NCBI GenBank assembly: GCA_944323775.1
Contig: CALUTT010000029.1
Span: forward strand, 1 to 64,000
Direction of reading: 5' to 3'
From: an uncultured Bacteroidales bacterium
GTDB lineage: Bacteria > Bacteroidota > Bacteroidia > Bacteroidales > UBA932
DNA: 64,000 bases
The translations under genes and the position numbers were made by a program. How positions within the stretch are numbered: the stretch's first letter is position 1; each line of letters begins with the position of its first letter. The notes beneath the pieces were generated by a model. The model saw only the letters and a program-made list of their open reading frames with translations, did no database searches and had not been told where the DNA came from. Shown piece by piece: positions 53,861 to 61,313 of this stretch.

Positions 53861-55108
53861 ATGGACACTCAGGAACTCCAGAGGATAAAGAACAAGTTCG
53901 ACATCATCGGCAATGATGCCGCCCTCAACCATGCCATCGAGACCGCAGTCCAGGTAGCGCCAACAGACCTGACCGTGCTGATAAGCGGCGAAAGCGGAGT
54001 CGGTAAAGACGCAATCCCGCAGATAATCCACCAGATGAGCGCAAGGAAGACAGGCAAATATCTTGCGGTGAACTGCGGCGCCATACCGGAAGGGACAATC
54101 AATGCCGAACTGTTCGGGCACGAGAAGGGTGCCTTCACGGGAGCCATAGGAGAGAGGAAGGGATACTTCGAAGAAGCAAACGGAGGCACGCTTTTCCTGG
54201 ACGAGATCGGAGAACTGCCGAGAGAGACACAGGCACTGCTGCTGCGCGTGCTCCAGAACGGAGAATATCTGAAGGTAGGTTCTTCGAAAGTCGAGAAGAC
54301 GGACGTCAGGATAATCGCCGCCACCAACGTCAACCTTGCCTATGCCGTAGCGACAGGCAAGTTCAGGGAAGACCTGTACTACCGAATTTCAGGAATCAAT
54401 ATCCAGATGCCGGCCCTGCGCGAGCGCAACAAGGATGACATATACCTGCTTTTCCGGAAATTCTCCGCAGATTTTTCCGAAAAATACAAGCTCTGCAGGA
54501 TAGGCCTCACGCATGAAGCCATCTCTGTGCTGACATCATACCGCTGGCCAGGCAACATCAGGCAGCTGAAAAACGTCGCGGAGACTGTCACCGCCATGGA
54601 GGCGAGGCCGGCCAGTCCGGTCACGACCAGGCTGGAGATCGGCCCCGAGACACTTGCGTCATACATTCCGCAGGAGCAGGGATCCATGATTGCAGTCGAA
54701 CAGGGCAGGAGCGGAGCCTTCTCGGAAGATGAAAAGCAGCAGATCGTCAAGGCCATCTTCTACCTCAAGCAGGAAGTGGACTCTCTGAAGAGCATTGTCG
54801 AAAGCGGCAGGACCCAGGCACAGCCGGACTCAAGGAGGGACTCTCCGCGCATCCTCGGCATTGGGTCCGAAACCGTCAGGACCCAACAGCCGGAGGCAGC
54901 TTCGCAGGCTCCGGAGAGCCCCGTTCCGACAGATATCCGCACCGAGGTGGAATCAGCGCCGGGGGACCTCTCTATACGCAGGATAAACGACGAGATAATA
55001 GAAAGGTGTCTTGCCAAGCACGGAGGCAAAGTCAAGCCGGCAGCGGCGGAACTCGGCATATCTGAACGGACAATATACAGGAAACTTGCAGAAAAACGCG
55101 GGAAATGA
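53861..55108 (+). CDS. Sigma54-interacting AAA+ activator with Fis-type HTH
   Basis: A 415-residue protein of the NtrC class without a receiver domain. Walker A GESGVGKDAIPQ, the sigma54-contact loop GAFTGA, Walker B GGTLFLDEIGELP, and the arginine finger region REDLYYRISGINIQMP are present, and a Fis-like helix-turn-helix closes the protein (GGKVKPAAAELGISERTIYR). The GKD in place of GKE/GKT-like text in Walker A is a small variation. The ATG at 53861 is preferred to a TTG three codons earlier that lies in the promoter. The stop overlaps lptE by 4 bases. The target genes are unknown. Confidence 0.93.
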   Translation: MDTQELQRIKNKFDIIGNDAALNHAIETAVQVAPTDLTVLISGESGVGKDAIPQIIHQMSARKTGKYLAVNCGAIPEGTINAELFGHEKGAFTGAIGERKGYFEEANGGTLFLDEIGELPRETQALLLRVLQNGEYLKVGSSKVEKTDVRIIAATNVNLAYAVATGKFREDLYYRISGINIQMPALRERNKDDIYLLFRKFSADFSEKYKLCRIGLTHEAISVLTSYRWPGNIRQLKNVAETVTAMEARPASPVTTRLEIGPETLASYIPQEQGSMIAVEQGRSGAFSEDEKQQIVKAIFYLKQEVDSLKSIVESGRTQAQPDSRRDSPRILGIGSETVRTQQPEAASQAPESPVPTDIRTEVESAPGDLSIRRINDEIIERCLAKHGGKVKPAAAELGISERTIYRKLAEKRGK

Positions 55109-55614
55109 CGATATCGGGAAAATTGGCGACACTTGCCCTGCTGGCGTTATCCGTATGCTCGTGCGGAATATATTCTTTTTCCGGCACGTCCATCCAGCCG
55201 GATGTCCAGACAGTGACCATCGACTATTTCGAATACAGCGCCCTCAAGGTAAACCCCAACCTGAGCAACGACCTCACGGAGGCACTCAAGACACGTTTCC
55301 GCCAGATGACCAGCCTCGAGCAGGTAGAAATGGACGGAGACCTTGAAATCAGCGGAACGGTGACGGGATACAGCGTGAGCGCCTCGTCAATCACGGCAAA
55401 CGAGCAGGCGGCAAGCAACCGCCTCACCGTAACCGTCAAGGCAAGTTTCATAAACCGGAAGCATCCGGAAGACAATTTTGACGAACAGACTTTCTCCGGA
55501 TATGCTGACTTCGACGCCACCCTGTCGCTTGATTCCGTGGAATCTTCCCTTACAGAAGAGATAGTGGACAAGATCGTCGAAGACATTTTCAACGCCAGCG
55601 TAGCCCAATGGTAG
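55105..55614 (+). CDS. lptE: LPS-assembly lipoprotein LptE
   Basis: A 169-residue lipoprotein (signal ending ALSVCSC) that plugs the LptD barrel in lipopolysaccharide export. GIYSFSGTSIQPDVQTVTID and LTEALKTRFRQMTSLEQVE match Bacteroidetes LptE. The neighbours are the sigma54 activator before it (4-base overlap) and a TPR protein after it (7-base overlap), the order seen in many Bacteroidales. Confidence 0.9.
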   Translation: MTISGKLATLALLALSVCSCGIYSFSGTSIQPDVQTVTIDYFEYSALKVNPNLSNDLTEALKTRFRQMTSLEQVEMDGDLEISGTVTGYSVSASSITANEQAASNRLTVTVKASFINRKHPEDNFDEQTFSGYADFDATLSLDSVESSLTEEIVDKIVEDIFNASVAQW

Positions 55615-56213
55615 GAAGAATAGACATACACACTCTTACCCTGGAAGAACTTTCCGGAGTCGTGGACCTGTACCCCTGGTACGCAGGCGCAAGGATGGAA
55701 CTCTGCCGCAGGATGCACGACAGCGGGACTCTGGGCGAAGAACTCATACAGGCTACCGCCCTGTACATACCCTCCCGCATTGTTCTGCGTGACATCGTGA
55801 TGGACGGGAACCGCATCGACTGCACGGACAGCCAGGCCGGCACGCGGCAGCGGACTCCGCTTGTGGCCGCGGACTCCGCAGAAAGGCAGATATATGTTGT
55901 CGGAGGCGACTATTTCCCTCAGAGCAGATACAACGAAGCCAGGGACAGCGCCGCGGAAGAGGAAAGTTTCCTTTCGTCAGTCACGGCAAGGCTGCGTGAA
56001 GAGAAAAAGCCCGCCGAGGCCGGCGCCGCACAGTCCCAGCAGGAAAATCCGGACGACTTCTGCACCGAAACACTCGCAAGAATCTATCTTGAACAGGGTT
56101 ATCCTGAGCAGGCAATGGACATTTATTCCAAACTAAGTTTGCGATATCCAGAAAAAAGTGTTTACTTTGCAGCCCTTAACGAAGAAATAAAACAAAAATA
56201 CGATAACAAATGA
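55608..56213 (+). CDS. TPR-like protein of unknown function
   Basis: A 201-residue cytoplasmic protein without a signal or membrane helix. The C-terminus ETLARIYLEQGYPEQAMDIYSKLSLRYP is a clear TPR-type helix pair; the N-terminus (LEELSGVVDLYPWYAGARME) looks helical as well, and the middle is acidic and probably disordered. It overlaps lptE by 7 bases and secG by 4. The cluster context hints at envelope biogenesis, but no function is assigned. Confidence 0.8.
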   Translation: MVGRIDIHTLTLEELSGVVDLYPWYAGARMELCRRMHDSGTLGEELIQATALYIPSRIVLRDIVMDGNRIDCTDSQAGTRQRTPLVAADSAERQIYVVGGDYFPQSRYNEARDSAAEEESFLSSVTARLREEKKPAEAGAAQSQQENPDDFCTETLARIYLEQGYPEQAMDIYSKLSLRYPEKSVYFAALNEEIKQKYDNK

Positions 56214-56563
56214 ATGCTGTTTTTATTATCCTGATTGTACTAATAATCATAGCGGCGATCCTTCTCATAGGCGTTGTGCTCCTACAGAACAGCAAGGGCA
56301 ACGGCATGGCCAGCAATTTTGTCGCCGGCAACCAGACATTCGGAGTGCGCCAGACAGCCGACATTCTCGAGAAATTCACCTGGGGGCTTGTCGCCTTCAT
56401 CATTGTAGTATCAGTGGTATCCTCATTCACCCTCGGCAAGAGAAATTCCGGAATTGACATCACCGACCAGATCGAGAACGTCACCACGAGCGACCAGCCT
56501 GCATTCCCTACGGCACCTATCCAGCAGGACGCACCTACAACTGAAAGCAGCGAGACCGAATAA
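56210..56563 (+). CDS. secG: Preprotein translocase subunit SecG
   Basis: A 117-residue membrane protein with two helices: the first at residues 2-25, then the conserved VLLQNSKGNGMASNFVAGNQTFGVRQTADILEK-type loop (VVLLQNSKGNGMASN, FGVRQTAD), the second helix at about 62-82, and an acidic tail of some 35 residues. It assists SecYE in protein export. It overlaps the preceding gene by 4 bases. Confidence 0.94.
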   Translation: MNAVFIILIVLIIIAAILLIGVVLLQNSKGNGMASNFVAGNQTFGVRQTADILEKFTWGLVAFIIVVSVVSSFTLGKRNSGIDITDQIENVTTSDQPAFPTAPIQQDAPTTESSETE

Positions 56564-56620
56564 TCCATCTCCGGTCTGTCTCTGACATTTTGTCAGTGGA
56601 ATATATTTTGAACTACGGTG

Positions 56621-56649
56621 AATCGCCGGTCCGTTTTGGACTGGCGATT
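56621..56649 (+). promoter_or_regulatory. Leader hairpin just before the clpB start codon
   Basis: Arms at 56621-56632 and 56638-56649 pair over 12 bp with a single G-U, loop GTTTT. The hairpin ends 7 bases before the clpB ATG and is not followed by a T run, so a terminator is unlikely. An RNA element affecting clpB translation, such as a thermosensor, is possible. Confidence 0.55.
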
Positions 56650-56656
56650 TATCGAT

Positions 56657-58711
56657 ATGGAAAACAACAAGTACGAATTCTTAAGCAAATATGCCATAGA
56701 CCTCAACGAGGCCGCGGCAAAAGGAAAACTCGACCCCGTGATAGGCAGGGACGAGGAGATACGAAGAGTCCTGCAGATCCTGAGCCGCCGTACCAAGAAC
56801 AACCCTATTCTGGTCGGCGAACCGGGTGTGGGCAAGACTGCCATCTCTGAGGGTATAGCCCAGAAGATAGTTAACGGAGAGGTTCCTGAGAACCTAAAGA
56901 ACCGCAAGATATTCTCTCTTGACATGGGTGCGCTGATTGCCGGTGCAAAATATCAGGGAGAATTTGAGGAAAGGCTGAAAGGCGTTGTCAAGGAAGTCGT
57001 CGACAGCAACGGTGAGGTCATACTGTTCATAGACGAGATTCACACTCTTGTCGGAGCGGGACGGACAAGCGGAGCAATGGATGCGTCCAACATCCTCAAG
57101 CCTGCACTTGCAAGAGGCGAGCTGCGCACCATAGGATCCACCACGCTGGACGAGTATCAGAAATATTTCGAACAGGACAAGGCCCTCGAGCGCCGTTTCC
57201 AGAAGGTAATGGTCGACGAGCCGAGTCCGGCGGAATCAATATCAATACTGCGTGGACTGAAGGAGAAATACGAGAACCACCACAGGGTCAGCATCCAGGA
57301 TGACGCCCTGATAGCGGCCGTAAACCTCAGCCACCGCTACATTAACAACCGTTTCCTTCCGGACAAGGCGATAGACCTTGTGGACGAGGCTGCATCAAAG
57401 CTGCGTCTTGAGATGAACTCCGTCCCTGAACCTATAGCCGAGCTTGACAGCAAGATACGCCAGCTCGAAATCGAGAAGGAGGCGATCAAGCGCGAGGGTA
57501 CGAGCCTCAAGTCAGAGAAGCTCGATGAAGAGCTGAAAAAGTGCAAGGAAGAGCACGAAGCCCTCTCAAAGCGCTGGCAGGAGGAAAAGGGCATAGTCAC
57601 CCAGCTCAACGACCTCAGGCAGAATCTTGAGGACTACAAGCGCGACGCCGCGATTGCCGAAAGGGAAGGCGACTACGGCAAGGTAGCGGAGATACGTTAC
57701 GGCAAGATAGCCCAGACCCAGAGCAAGATCGACGAGCTCTCAGCCAAGCAGGCTGCAATCAAGGATCCGATAATAACGGAATCCGTCACGCCCGAGGACA
57801 TTGCTGAAATCGTTGCCAGGTGGACTGGAATCCCGGTAAACAGGATGCTCGAGAGCGAAAAGGAGAAGCTCCTCCGCATGGAAAGCGAACTGCACAAGAG
57901 GGTGGTCGGCCAGGACAAGGCAATCAGCGCGGTTTCAGATGCCGTAAGGCGCAGCCGTGCCGGACTGTCAAACGAGCACAGGCCCATCGGTTCATTCCTG
58001 TTCATGGGCAGCACCGGTGTCGGCAAGACGGAACTTGCAAAGGCTCTTGCCGAATTCCTCTTCAATGACGAGAGCATGATGACTCGTATCGACATGAGCG
58101 AATACCAGGAAAGCCATACCGTCAGCCGTCTTATCGGCGCTCCCCCGGGATATGTCGGATACGATGAAGGCGGACAGCTCACTGAGGCAGTAAGGCGCAA
58201 GCCATACTCCGTAGTGCTGCTCGACGAGATAGAGAAGGCTCATCCGGACGTGTTCAACATCCTGCTGCAGGTTCTCGACGACGGGCGTCTGACCGACAAC
58301 AAGGGCCGCACCGTGGACTTCAAGAACACGATACTGATCATGACCTCCAACCTCAAGGAAGAGGAACTGAGACTGCGCATGCGCCCCGAGTTCATCAACC
58401 GTATCGACGAGATCGTGACCTTCGACCCTCTCACCAAGGATGACATACGCCAGATCGTACGCATCCAGATGGAGATTCTCAAGAAGAAGCTCGAGGACGA
58501 CAATGTCGAACTCTCATTCACCAAGGCGTTCGAGGATGACATGGTCGAGAACGGATATGACCCCGAATATGGCGCAAGGCCTGTCAAGAGGCTTATCCAG
58601 AGGGAACTGGTCAACCAGCTCGCGAGGGAGATTCTCGAAGGCAAGATACGCAAGGACTCCCGCATAGAAGTCGACTGCGTAGACGGACAGACCGTGCTGA
58701 GAAACAAATAG
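56657..58711 (+). CDS. clpB: ClpB-type disaggregase lacking the N-terminal domain
   Basis: A 684-residue AAA+ chaperone (full ClpB is about 860). It begins directly at [20 protein letters not shown], so the Clp-N substrate domain is absent. AAA1 has Walker [10 protein letters not shown] (54-62) and VILFIDEIH; a complete coiled-coil M-domain lies at about residues 400-510, which separates ClpB from ClpA/ClpC; AAA2 has [13 protein letters not shown] and [14 protein letters not shown]. Bases before the ATG contain no sign of a lost N-domain. The frame is open 13 codons upstream, across the leader hairpin; the ATG at 56657 is preferred. It rescues aggregated proteins with DnaK. Confidence 0.93.
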   Translation: MENNKYEFLSKYAIDLNEAAAKGKLDPVIGRDEEIRRVLQILSRRTKNNPILVGEPGVGKTAISEGIAQKIVNGEVPENLKNRKIFSLDMGALIAGAKYQGEFEERLKGVVKEVVDSNGEVILFIDEIHTLVGAGRTSGAMDASNILKPALARGELRTIGSTTLDEYQKYFEQDKALERRFQKVMVDEPSPAESISILRGLKEKYENHHRVSIQDDALIAAVNLSHRYINNRFLPDKAIDLVDEAASKLRLEMNSVPEPIAELDSKIRQLEIEKEAIKREGTSLKSEKLDEELKKCKEEHEALSKRWQEEKGIVTQLNDLRQNLEDYKRDAAIAEREGDYGKVAEIRYGKIAQTQSKIDELSAKQAAIKDPIITESVTPEDIAEIVARWTGIPVNRMLESEKEKLLRMESELHKRVVGQDKAISAVSDAVRRSRAGLSNEHRPIGSFLFMGSTGVGKTELAKALAEFLFNDESMMTRIDMSEYQESHTVSRLIGAPPGYVGYDEGGQLTEAVRRKPYSVVLLDEIEKAHPDVFNILLQVLDDGRLTDNKGRTVDFKNTILIMTSNLKEEELRLRMRPEFINRIDEIVTFDPLTKDDIRQIVRIQMEILKKKLEDDNVELSFTKAFEDDMVENGYDPEYGARPVKRLIQRELVNQLAREILEGKIRKDSRIEVDCVDGQTVLRNK

Positions 58712-58727
58712 GCAGGTCCGCAATACT

Positions 58728-58767
58728 GGCGGTCCGGCGTCCATTAAGGACACCGGACCGCCTTTTT
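58728..58767 (+). terminator. Intrinsic terminator of clpB
   Basis: Arms 58728-58742 and 58748-58762 pair over 14 bp with one mismatch, loop ATTAA, followed by TTTTT (58763-58767). A TATATTTG element for the next gene begins 5 bases later. Confidence 0.92.
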
Positions 58768-58801
58768 GCGTTATATTTGCAGTTCATTTGAATCTTTTCA
58801 C

Positions 58802-59284
58802 ATGATAAGGGAAGTAAGGCCATCCGACGCCGCGGCGCTGGCGGAAATATACAACGCATACATCCTCGGCACGACAGTCACCTTCGAGACCGAGCCCGTC
58901 ACACCGGAAGACATGCTGCACCGGATCGAAAGCATAGTGCGGGAATATCCGTATCTAGTGCACGAGACCAACGGACGGGTGGACGGCTACTGCTATGTGC
59001 ATCAGCTCGGCGAGCGCGCCGCCTACAAAGGCAGCGTGGAGCTGTCGATATATCTTGCCGGCGAGAGTACAGGGAAAGGGACAGGCAGCAGGCTGATGGA
59101 ACGGATGCTTGCGGAATGCAGGAAGCGCGGATACAGGGCCGTGGTAAGCCTAATCACCGCCGGAAACGCGCCGAGCGAAGCCATATCGCGCAAGTTCGGG
59201 TTCTTCAAGGCAGGATGCCTGAAAAGCGCGGGCCTGAAATTCGGGAAACTGCTTGACCTGGAGTACTACGAGCTGCTGCTGTAG
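58802..59284 (+). CDS. GNAT family N-acetyltransferase (phosphinothricin/methionine sulfoximine type)
   Basis: A 160-residue acetyltransferase. IREVRPSDAAALAEIYNAYI, VTFETEPVT, VELSIYLAGESTGKGTGSRLMERML (acetyl-CoA loop, here STGKGTGS), and NAPSEAISRKFGFFKAG follow the Pat family. The natural substrate is probably an amino acid or analogue such as methionine sulfone; resistance cannot be inferred. The ATG at 58802 is chosen over a TTG at 58766, which lies in the terminator-promoter region. TATATTTG at 58772-58779 is the likely promoter element. Confidence 0.88.
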   Translation: MIREVRPSDAAALAEIYNAYILGTTVTFETEPVTPEDMLHRIESIVREYPYLVHETNGRVDGYCYVHQLGERAAYKGSVELSIYLAGESTGKGTGSRLMERMLAECRKRGYRAVVSLITAGNAPSEAISRKFGFFKAGCLKSAGLKFGKLLDLEYYELLL

Positions 59285-59307
59285 GGCAGGACGGCATTGC
59301 CCCGGGG

Positions 59308-59622
59308 CTACTCTTCCGTAATTTCAAAGGTATAACACCACTTGTGTCTGCCGTCCAGAGTATACGTGGACGTGCGGTACTCGGAGCCTTCCGTGACCGT
59401 ATACTTTTCGCAGGAACTGGCTATAACGACTGCTCCGTCAGGAGTCACACCCTGCACTGAGACATTGCCGTGCATCCACTCGATGTCGCTTTCCGGAAAG
59501 AGCCGCAATCCTTCCCTGACATCATCAAGACTGACCACGCTCTCTTCCTGTGACGTATCTACTTTCCCCGTCACCTCGCACTGTGACCCCCAGTAATGCG
59601 TAGCCTTGAGTTTCCTGCCCAT
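59308..59622 (-). CDS. Small protein of unknown function
   Basis: A 104-residue soluble protein of no recognised family, without signal or membrane helix. It is acidic, with beta-like text (NVSVQGVTPDGAVVIASS; YRTSTYTLDGRHKWCYTFEI). The frame is open upstream to 59748, but that part would overlap the next gene; ATG 59622 is preferred. It lies 88 bases after the flavin-reductase fusion on the same strand and faces the acetyltransferase gene. Expression is not proven. Confidence 0.6.
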   Translation of the reverse strand: MGRKLKATHYWGSQCEVTGKVDTSQEESVVSLDDVREGLRLFPESDIEWMHGNVSVQGVTPDGAVVIASSCEKYTVTEGSEYRTSTYTLDGRHKWCYTFEITEE

Positions 59623-59710
59623 ATGAGTGATGATTGAAAATTGCGGACGGCAAGTTATAAAAAATTCCCAAGTATGCAAAAGGGTGCCGCAGTGGCAGGT
59701 TCCGGCCAGC

Positions 59711-60718
59711 CTACTCGATCCTGATGAAATTAGTGATGCAATTGGCATGGCTGAGCGGCGTCTGGTCGGTCAGTTCGAGCGACTTGACCATGTGGAGCGT
59801 CCCCTGCTTGTATTTCCGGAAGTGCTCCGAGGCAATATGCCGCTCGTAGGCCGCCCTGCTCGCGTAGGTCTCTAGGATGGTGACCATGCACGGATTATCA
59901 CGTTCTGCAACTGCGTACATCGTCAGCACGCCCGGCTCCGTGCGCAGTGAGACTTCCCCGACCTCTGTGGCAAACCGCATATACTCGTCAAGATACTCCG
60001 GCAGGACCTCGATCTTCGAGAGACGCACGATACCGTCCTCAGCCATCGGCTCCTTGGCGCACATGGAGGGTTCTCGGTCAAGCCTGAGGCATTTGCCGAC
60101 AACCTCGCCCGTAGCCAGATAGGAATAGGTCGGGAACTCGAACAGCACGGGTTTCAGCCGGGAGTAGTCTATCCGGCCGCGGCTGTCCAGCACCTCCGGA
60201 GAGGCATAGGTCGCAGCAATCGAGCAGATGAAATTGTCAAAGCCCTCCGTCTCGTAAATATCCACGACGTCGCACTCCATCGTCAACGGCGAGAGGTCGA
60301 TCATAGGTGTGCCGTTCTCCCCCGTATGATATGCGAACGTCTGGGACTTGTCTATCCTTGCACCGCTCACGCTTCCCACATAGTCGGCATATGGCAGCAT
60401 CTCGCGGCTGACAAGATTGACAGACAGCCTGCGCGAGGCACGGATCCCTCTGTTGGTGTAGTGGCTCTTGCTCATGCTGACCAGAATGCGGTCGTGGCCG
60501 ATAATCCCCACGTGCGCCACGACTAGCCAGTTCACACGGCCGTCAACCTCGGCTCCGACGACGGTCATCGGCATGGGGTACAGTGCAAGGGTATTTCCTA
60601 TATGTTTCTTTTCCATGGTGTTGGTATCTGAATGGTCTGACTGCCGAGCCTGTGCCATGCCTCCGGACAGCACCACGCCAAGAAGCAGACAGATGAATGA
60701 AATCATGCGGTTCGTCAT
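59711..60718 (-). CDS. Exported flavin-reductase-like / ABM monooxygenase fusion
   Basis: A 335-residue protein with a signal peptide (cleavage near MAQA). Residues about 40-215 match the FMN-binding flavin-reductase/flavoredoxin split barrel (NTLALYPMPMTVVGAEVDG, RRLSVNLVSREMLPYADYVG). Residues about 230-325 match the antibiotic-biosynthesis-monooxygenase (YgiN-like) fold (VRLSKIEVLPEYLDEYMRFA, EPGVLTMYAVAERDNP, HIASEHFRKYKQG). Each half is a familiar family; together and exported they are not. A minus-strand TACTTTTG element at 60755-60748 may be its promoter. Upstream lies the truncated crcB with its leader. Confidence 0.82.
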   Translation of the reverse strand: MTNRMISFICLLLGVVLSGGMAQARQSDHSDTNTMEKKHIGNTLALYPMPMTVVGAEVDGRVNWLVVAHVGIIGHDRILVSMSKSHYTNRGIRASRRLSVNLVSREMLPYADYVGSVSGARIDKSQTFAYHTGENGTPMIDLSPLTMECDVVDIYETEGFDNFICSIAATYASPEVLDSRGRIDYSRLKPVLFEFPTYSYLATGEVVGKCLRLDREPSMCAKEPMAEDGIVRLSKIEVLPEYLDEYMRFATEVGEVSLRTEPGVLTMYAVAERDNPCMVTILETYASRAAYERHIASEHFRKYKQGTLHMVKSLELTDQTPLSHANCITNFIRIE

Positions 60719-60838
60719 GGACAGGCGGATTTGTCGGTTTTACGTTGCAAAAGTAACGGACTTCCCCGTCCGGAACGTAACGGAAGACGGGAGATTCATA
60801 CCAGTATTACGGAATGTGCCGCGCCGGGCAGACTCCCT

Positions 60839-60985
60839 TTAGCACGCAGTACCCAAAGTGGTCACGACCAGCGTACCCCAAGGAAATCCGGAGGAGGCGT
60901 GTTCCTGAATCAGATGCGACAGAAGGAACCTGAAGACACCACCGACAAAACTTCCGGTCCCGATCAAAAGAAGAATTCTAATCAT
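60839..60985 (-). pseudogene. crcB: Truncated crcB (fluoride channel), N-terminal 48 codons
   Basis: On the minus strand from ATG 60985 the frame reads IRILLLIGTGSFVGGVFRF, LLSHLIQEH, SSGFPWGTLVVTTLG and stops at 60839. This is the first helix and start of the second helix of CrcB/Fluc, which is normally about 120 residues. The pore-side Asn of the WGTLxVN motif is Thr here. No continuation was found in the other frames before the next gene. It sits directly behind a fluoride-riboswitch-like leader, which supports the identity. A remnant is more likely than a working gene. Confidence 0.8.
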
Positions 60986-60986
60986 A

Positions 60987-61064
60987 ATACCTGCATCAAA
61001 AATAAAGAAACAGGTATCATCAGCTCATCCGTACGGATGGCGGTTATCGGCAGATGCCATTGCC
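60987..61064 (-). ncRNA. Fluoride (crcB) riboswitch-like leader
   Basis: On the minus strand: GGCA/TGCC stem (61064-61061 and 61052-61049) with loop ATGGCATC, then GATAACC, a GC-CATCC/GGATG-GC stem with loop GTAC and one bulged A (61041-61023), then TGATGATACC. The loop GGCATC can pair with GATACC (one mismatch), the pseudoknot of this class. Downstream, ATACCTG (61017-61011) can instead pair with CAGGTAT (60993-60987), which ends one base before the crcB ATG. Ligand binding would free that segment, suggesting translational control. Assignment is by pattern memory. Confidence 0.75.
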
Positions 61065-61066
61065 TT

Positions 61067-61098
61067 CAAAAAAAAGAGGCATCCTGCAGGAAGCCTCT
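61067..61098 (-). terminator. Intrinsic terminator of tRNA-Gly
   Basis: Minus-strand arms AGAGGCTTCC and GGATGCCTCT (one T-T mismatch) with loop TGCA are followed by eight T residues (61075-61068). It begins 5 bases after the tRNA end and directly adjoins the riboswitch-like leader. Confidence 0.9.
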
Positions 61099-61103
61099 CT
61101 TGG

Positions 61104-61176
61104 AGCGGAAAACGGGACTCGGACCCGCGACCTCAACCTTGGCAAGGTTGCGCTCTACCAACTGAGCTATTTCCGC
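61104..61176 (-). tRNA. tRNA-Gly (anticodon GCC)
   Basis: The 73-base gene has acceptor GCGGAAA/TTTCCGC, D-arm GCTC AGTTGGTA GAGC, anticodon stem CAACC/GGTTG with loop TTGCCAA, and T-arm GCGGG TCCGAGT CCCGT. No CCA is encoded. It has its own promoter and terminator. Confidence 0.95.
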
Positions 61177-61186
61177 ATTGGGATTG

Positions 61187-61217
61187 CAAATATAGTTACA
61201 AAATTTGATTTAACAAA
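61187..61217 (-). promoter_or_regulatory. Promoter of tRNA-Gly
   Basis: Minus-strand TTTG (61217-61214), a 19-base spacer and TATATTTG (61194-61187) match the consensus. The start would lie about 5 bases before the mature tRNA. Confidence 0.85.
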
Positions 61218-61245
61218 TTTTTTCTCGTTTTGTGCATCTGCTTTG

Positions 61246-61287
61246 AAAAGCCAGGTCCCGGGCAGGCGGATTGCCTTTCCGGGACCT
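61246..61287 (-). terminator. Terminator of the S9 peptidase gene
   Basis: Minus-strand AGGTCCCGG (61287... pairing with 61253-61261) forms a 9-bp perfect stem around a loop that itself contains AGGC/GCCT; CTTTTC follows. It lies 27 bases beyond the peptidase stop codon. Confidence 0.8.
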
Positions 61288-61313
61288 TGACCAACACTGC
61301 CGTCCGGCAAGGG

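Noticed and set aside
60731..61165. A 144-codon plus-strand frame ending in text like NGTRTRDLNLGKVALY
   Set aside because: Its end is the antisense of tRNA-Gly, a classic spurious frame, and the rest runs antisense to the truncated crcB and its leader. No ATG start or ribosome site supports it.
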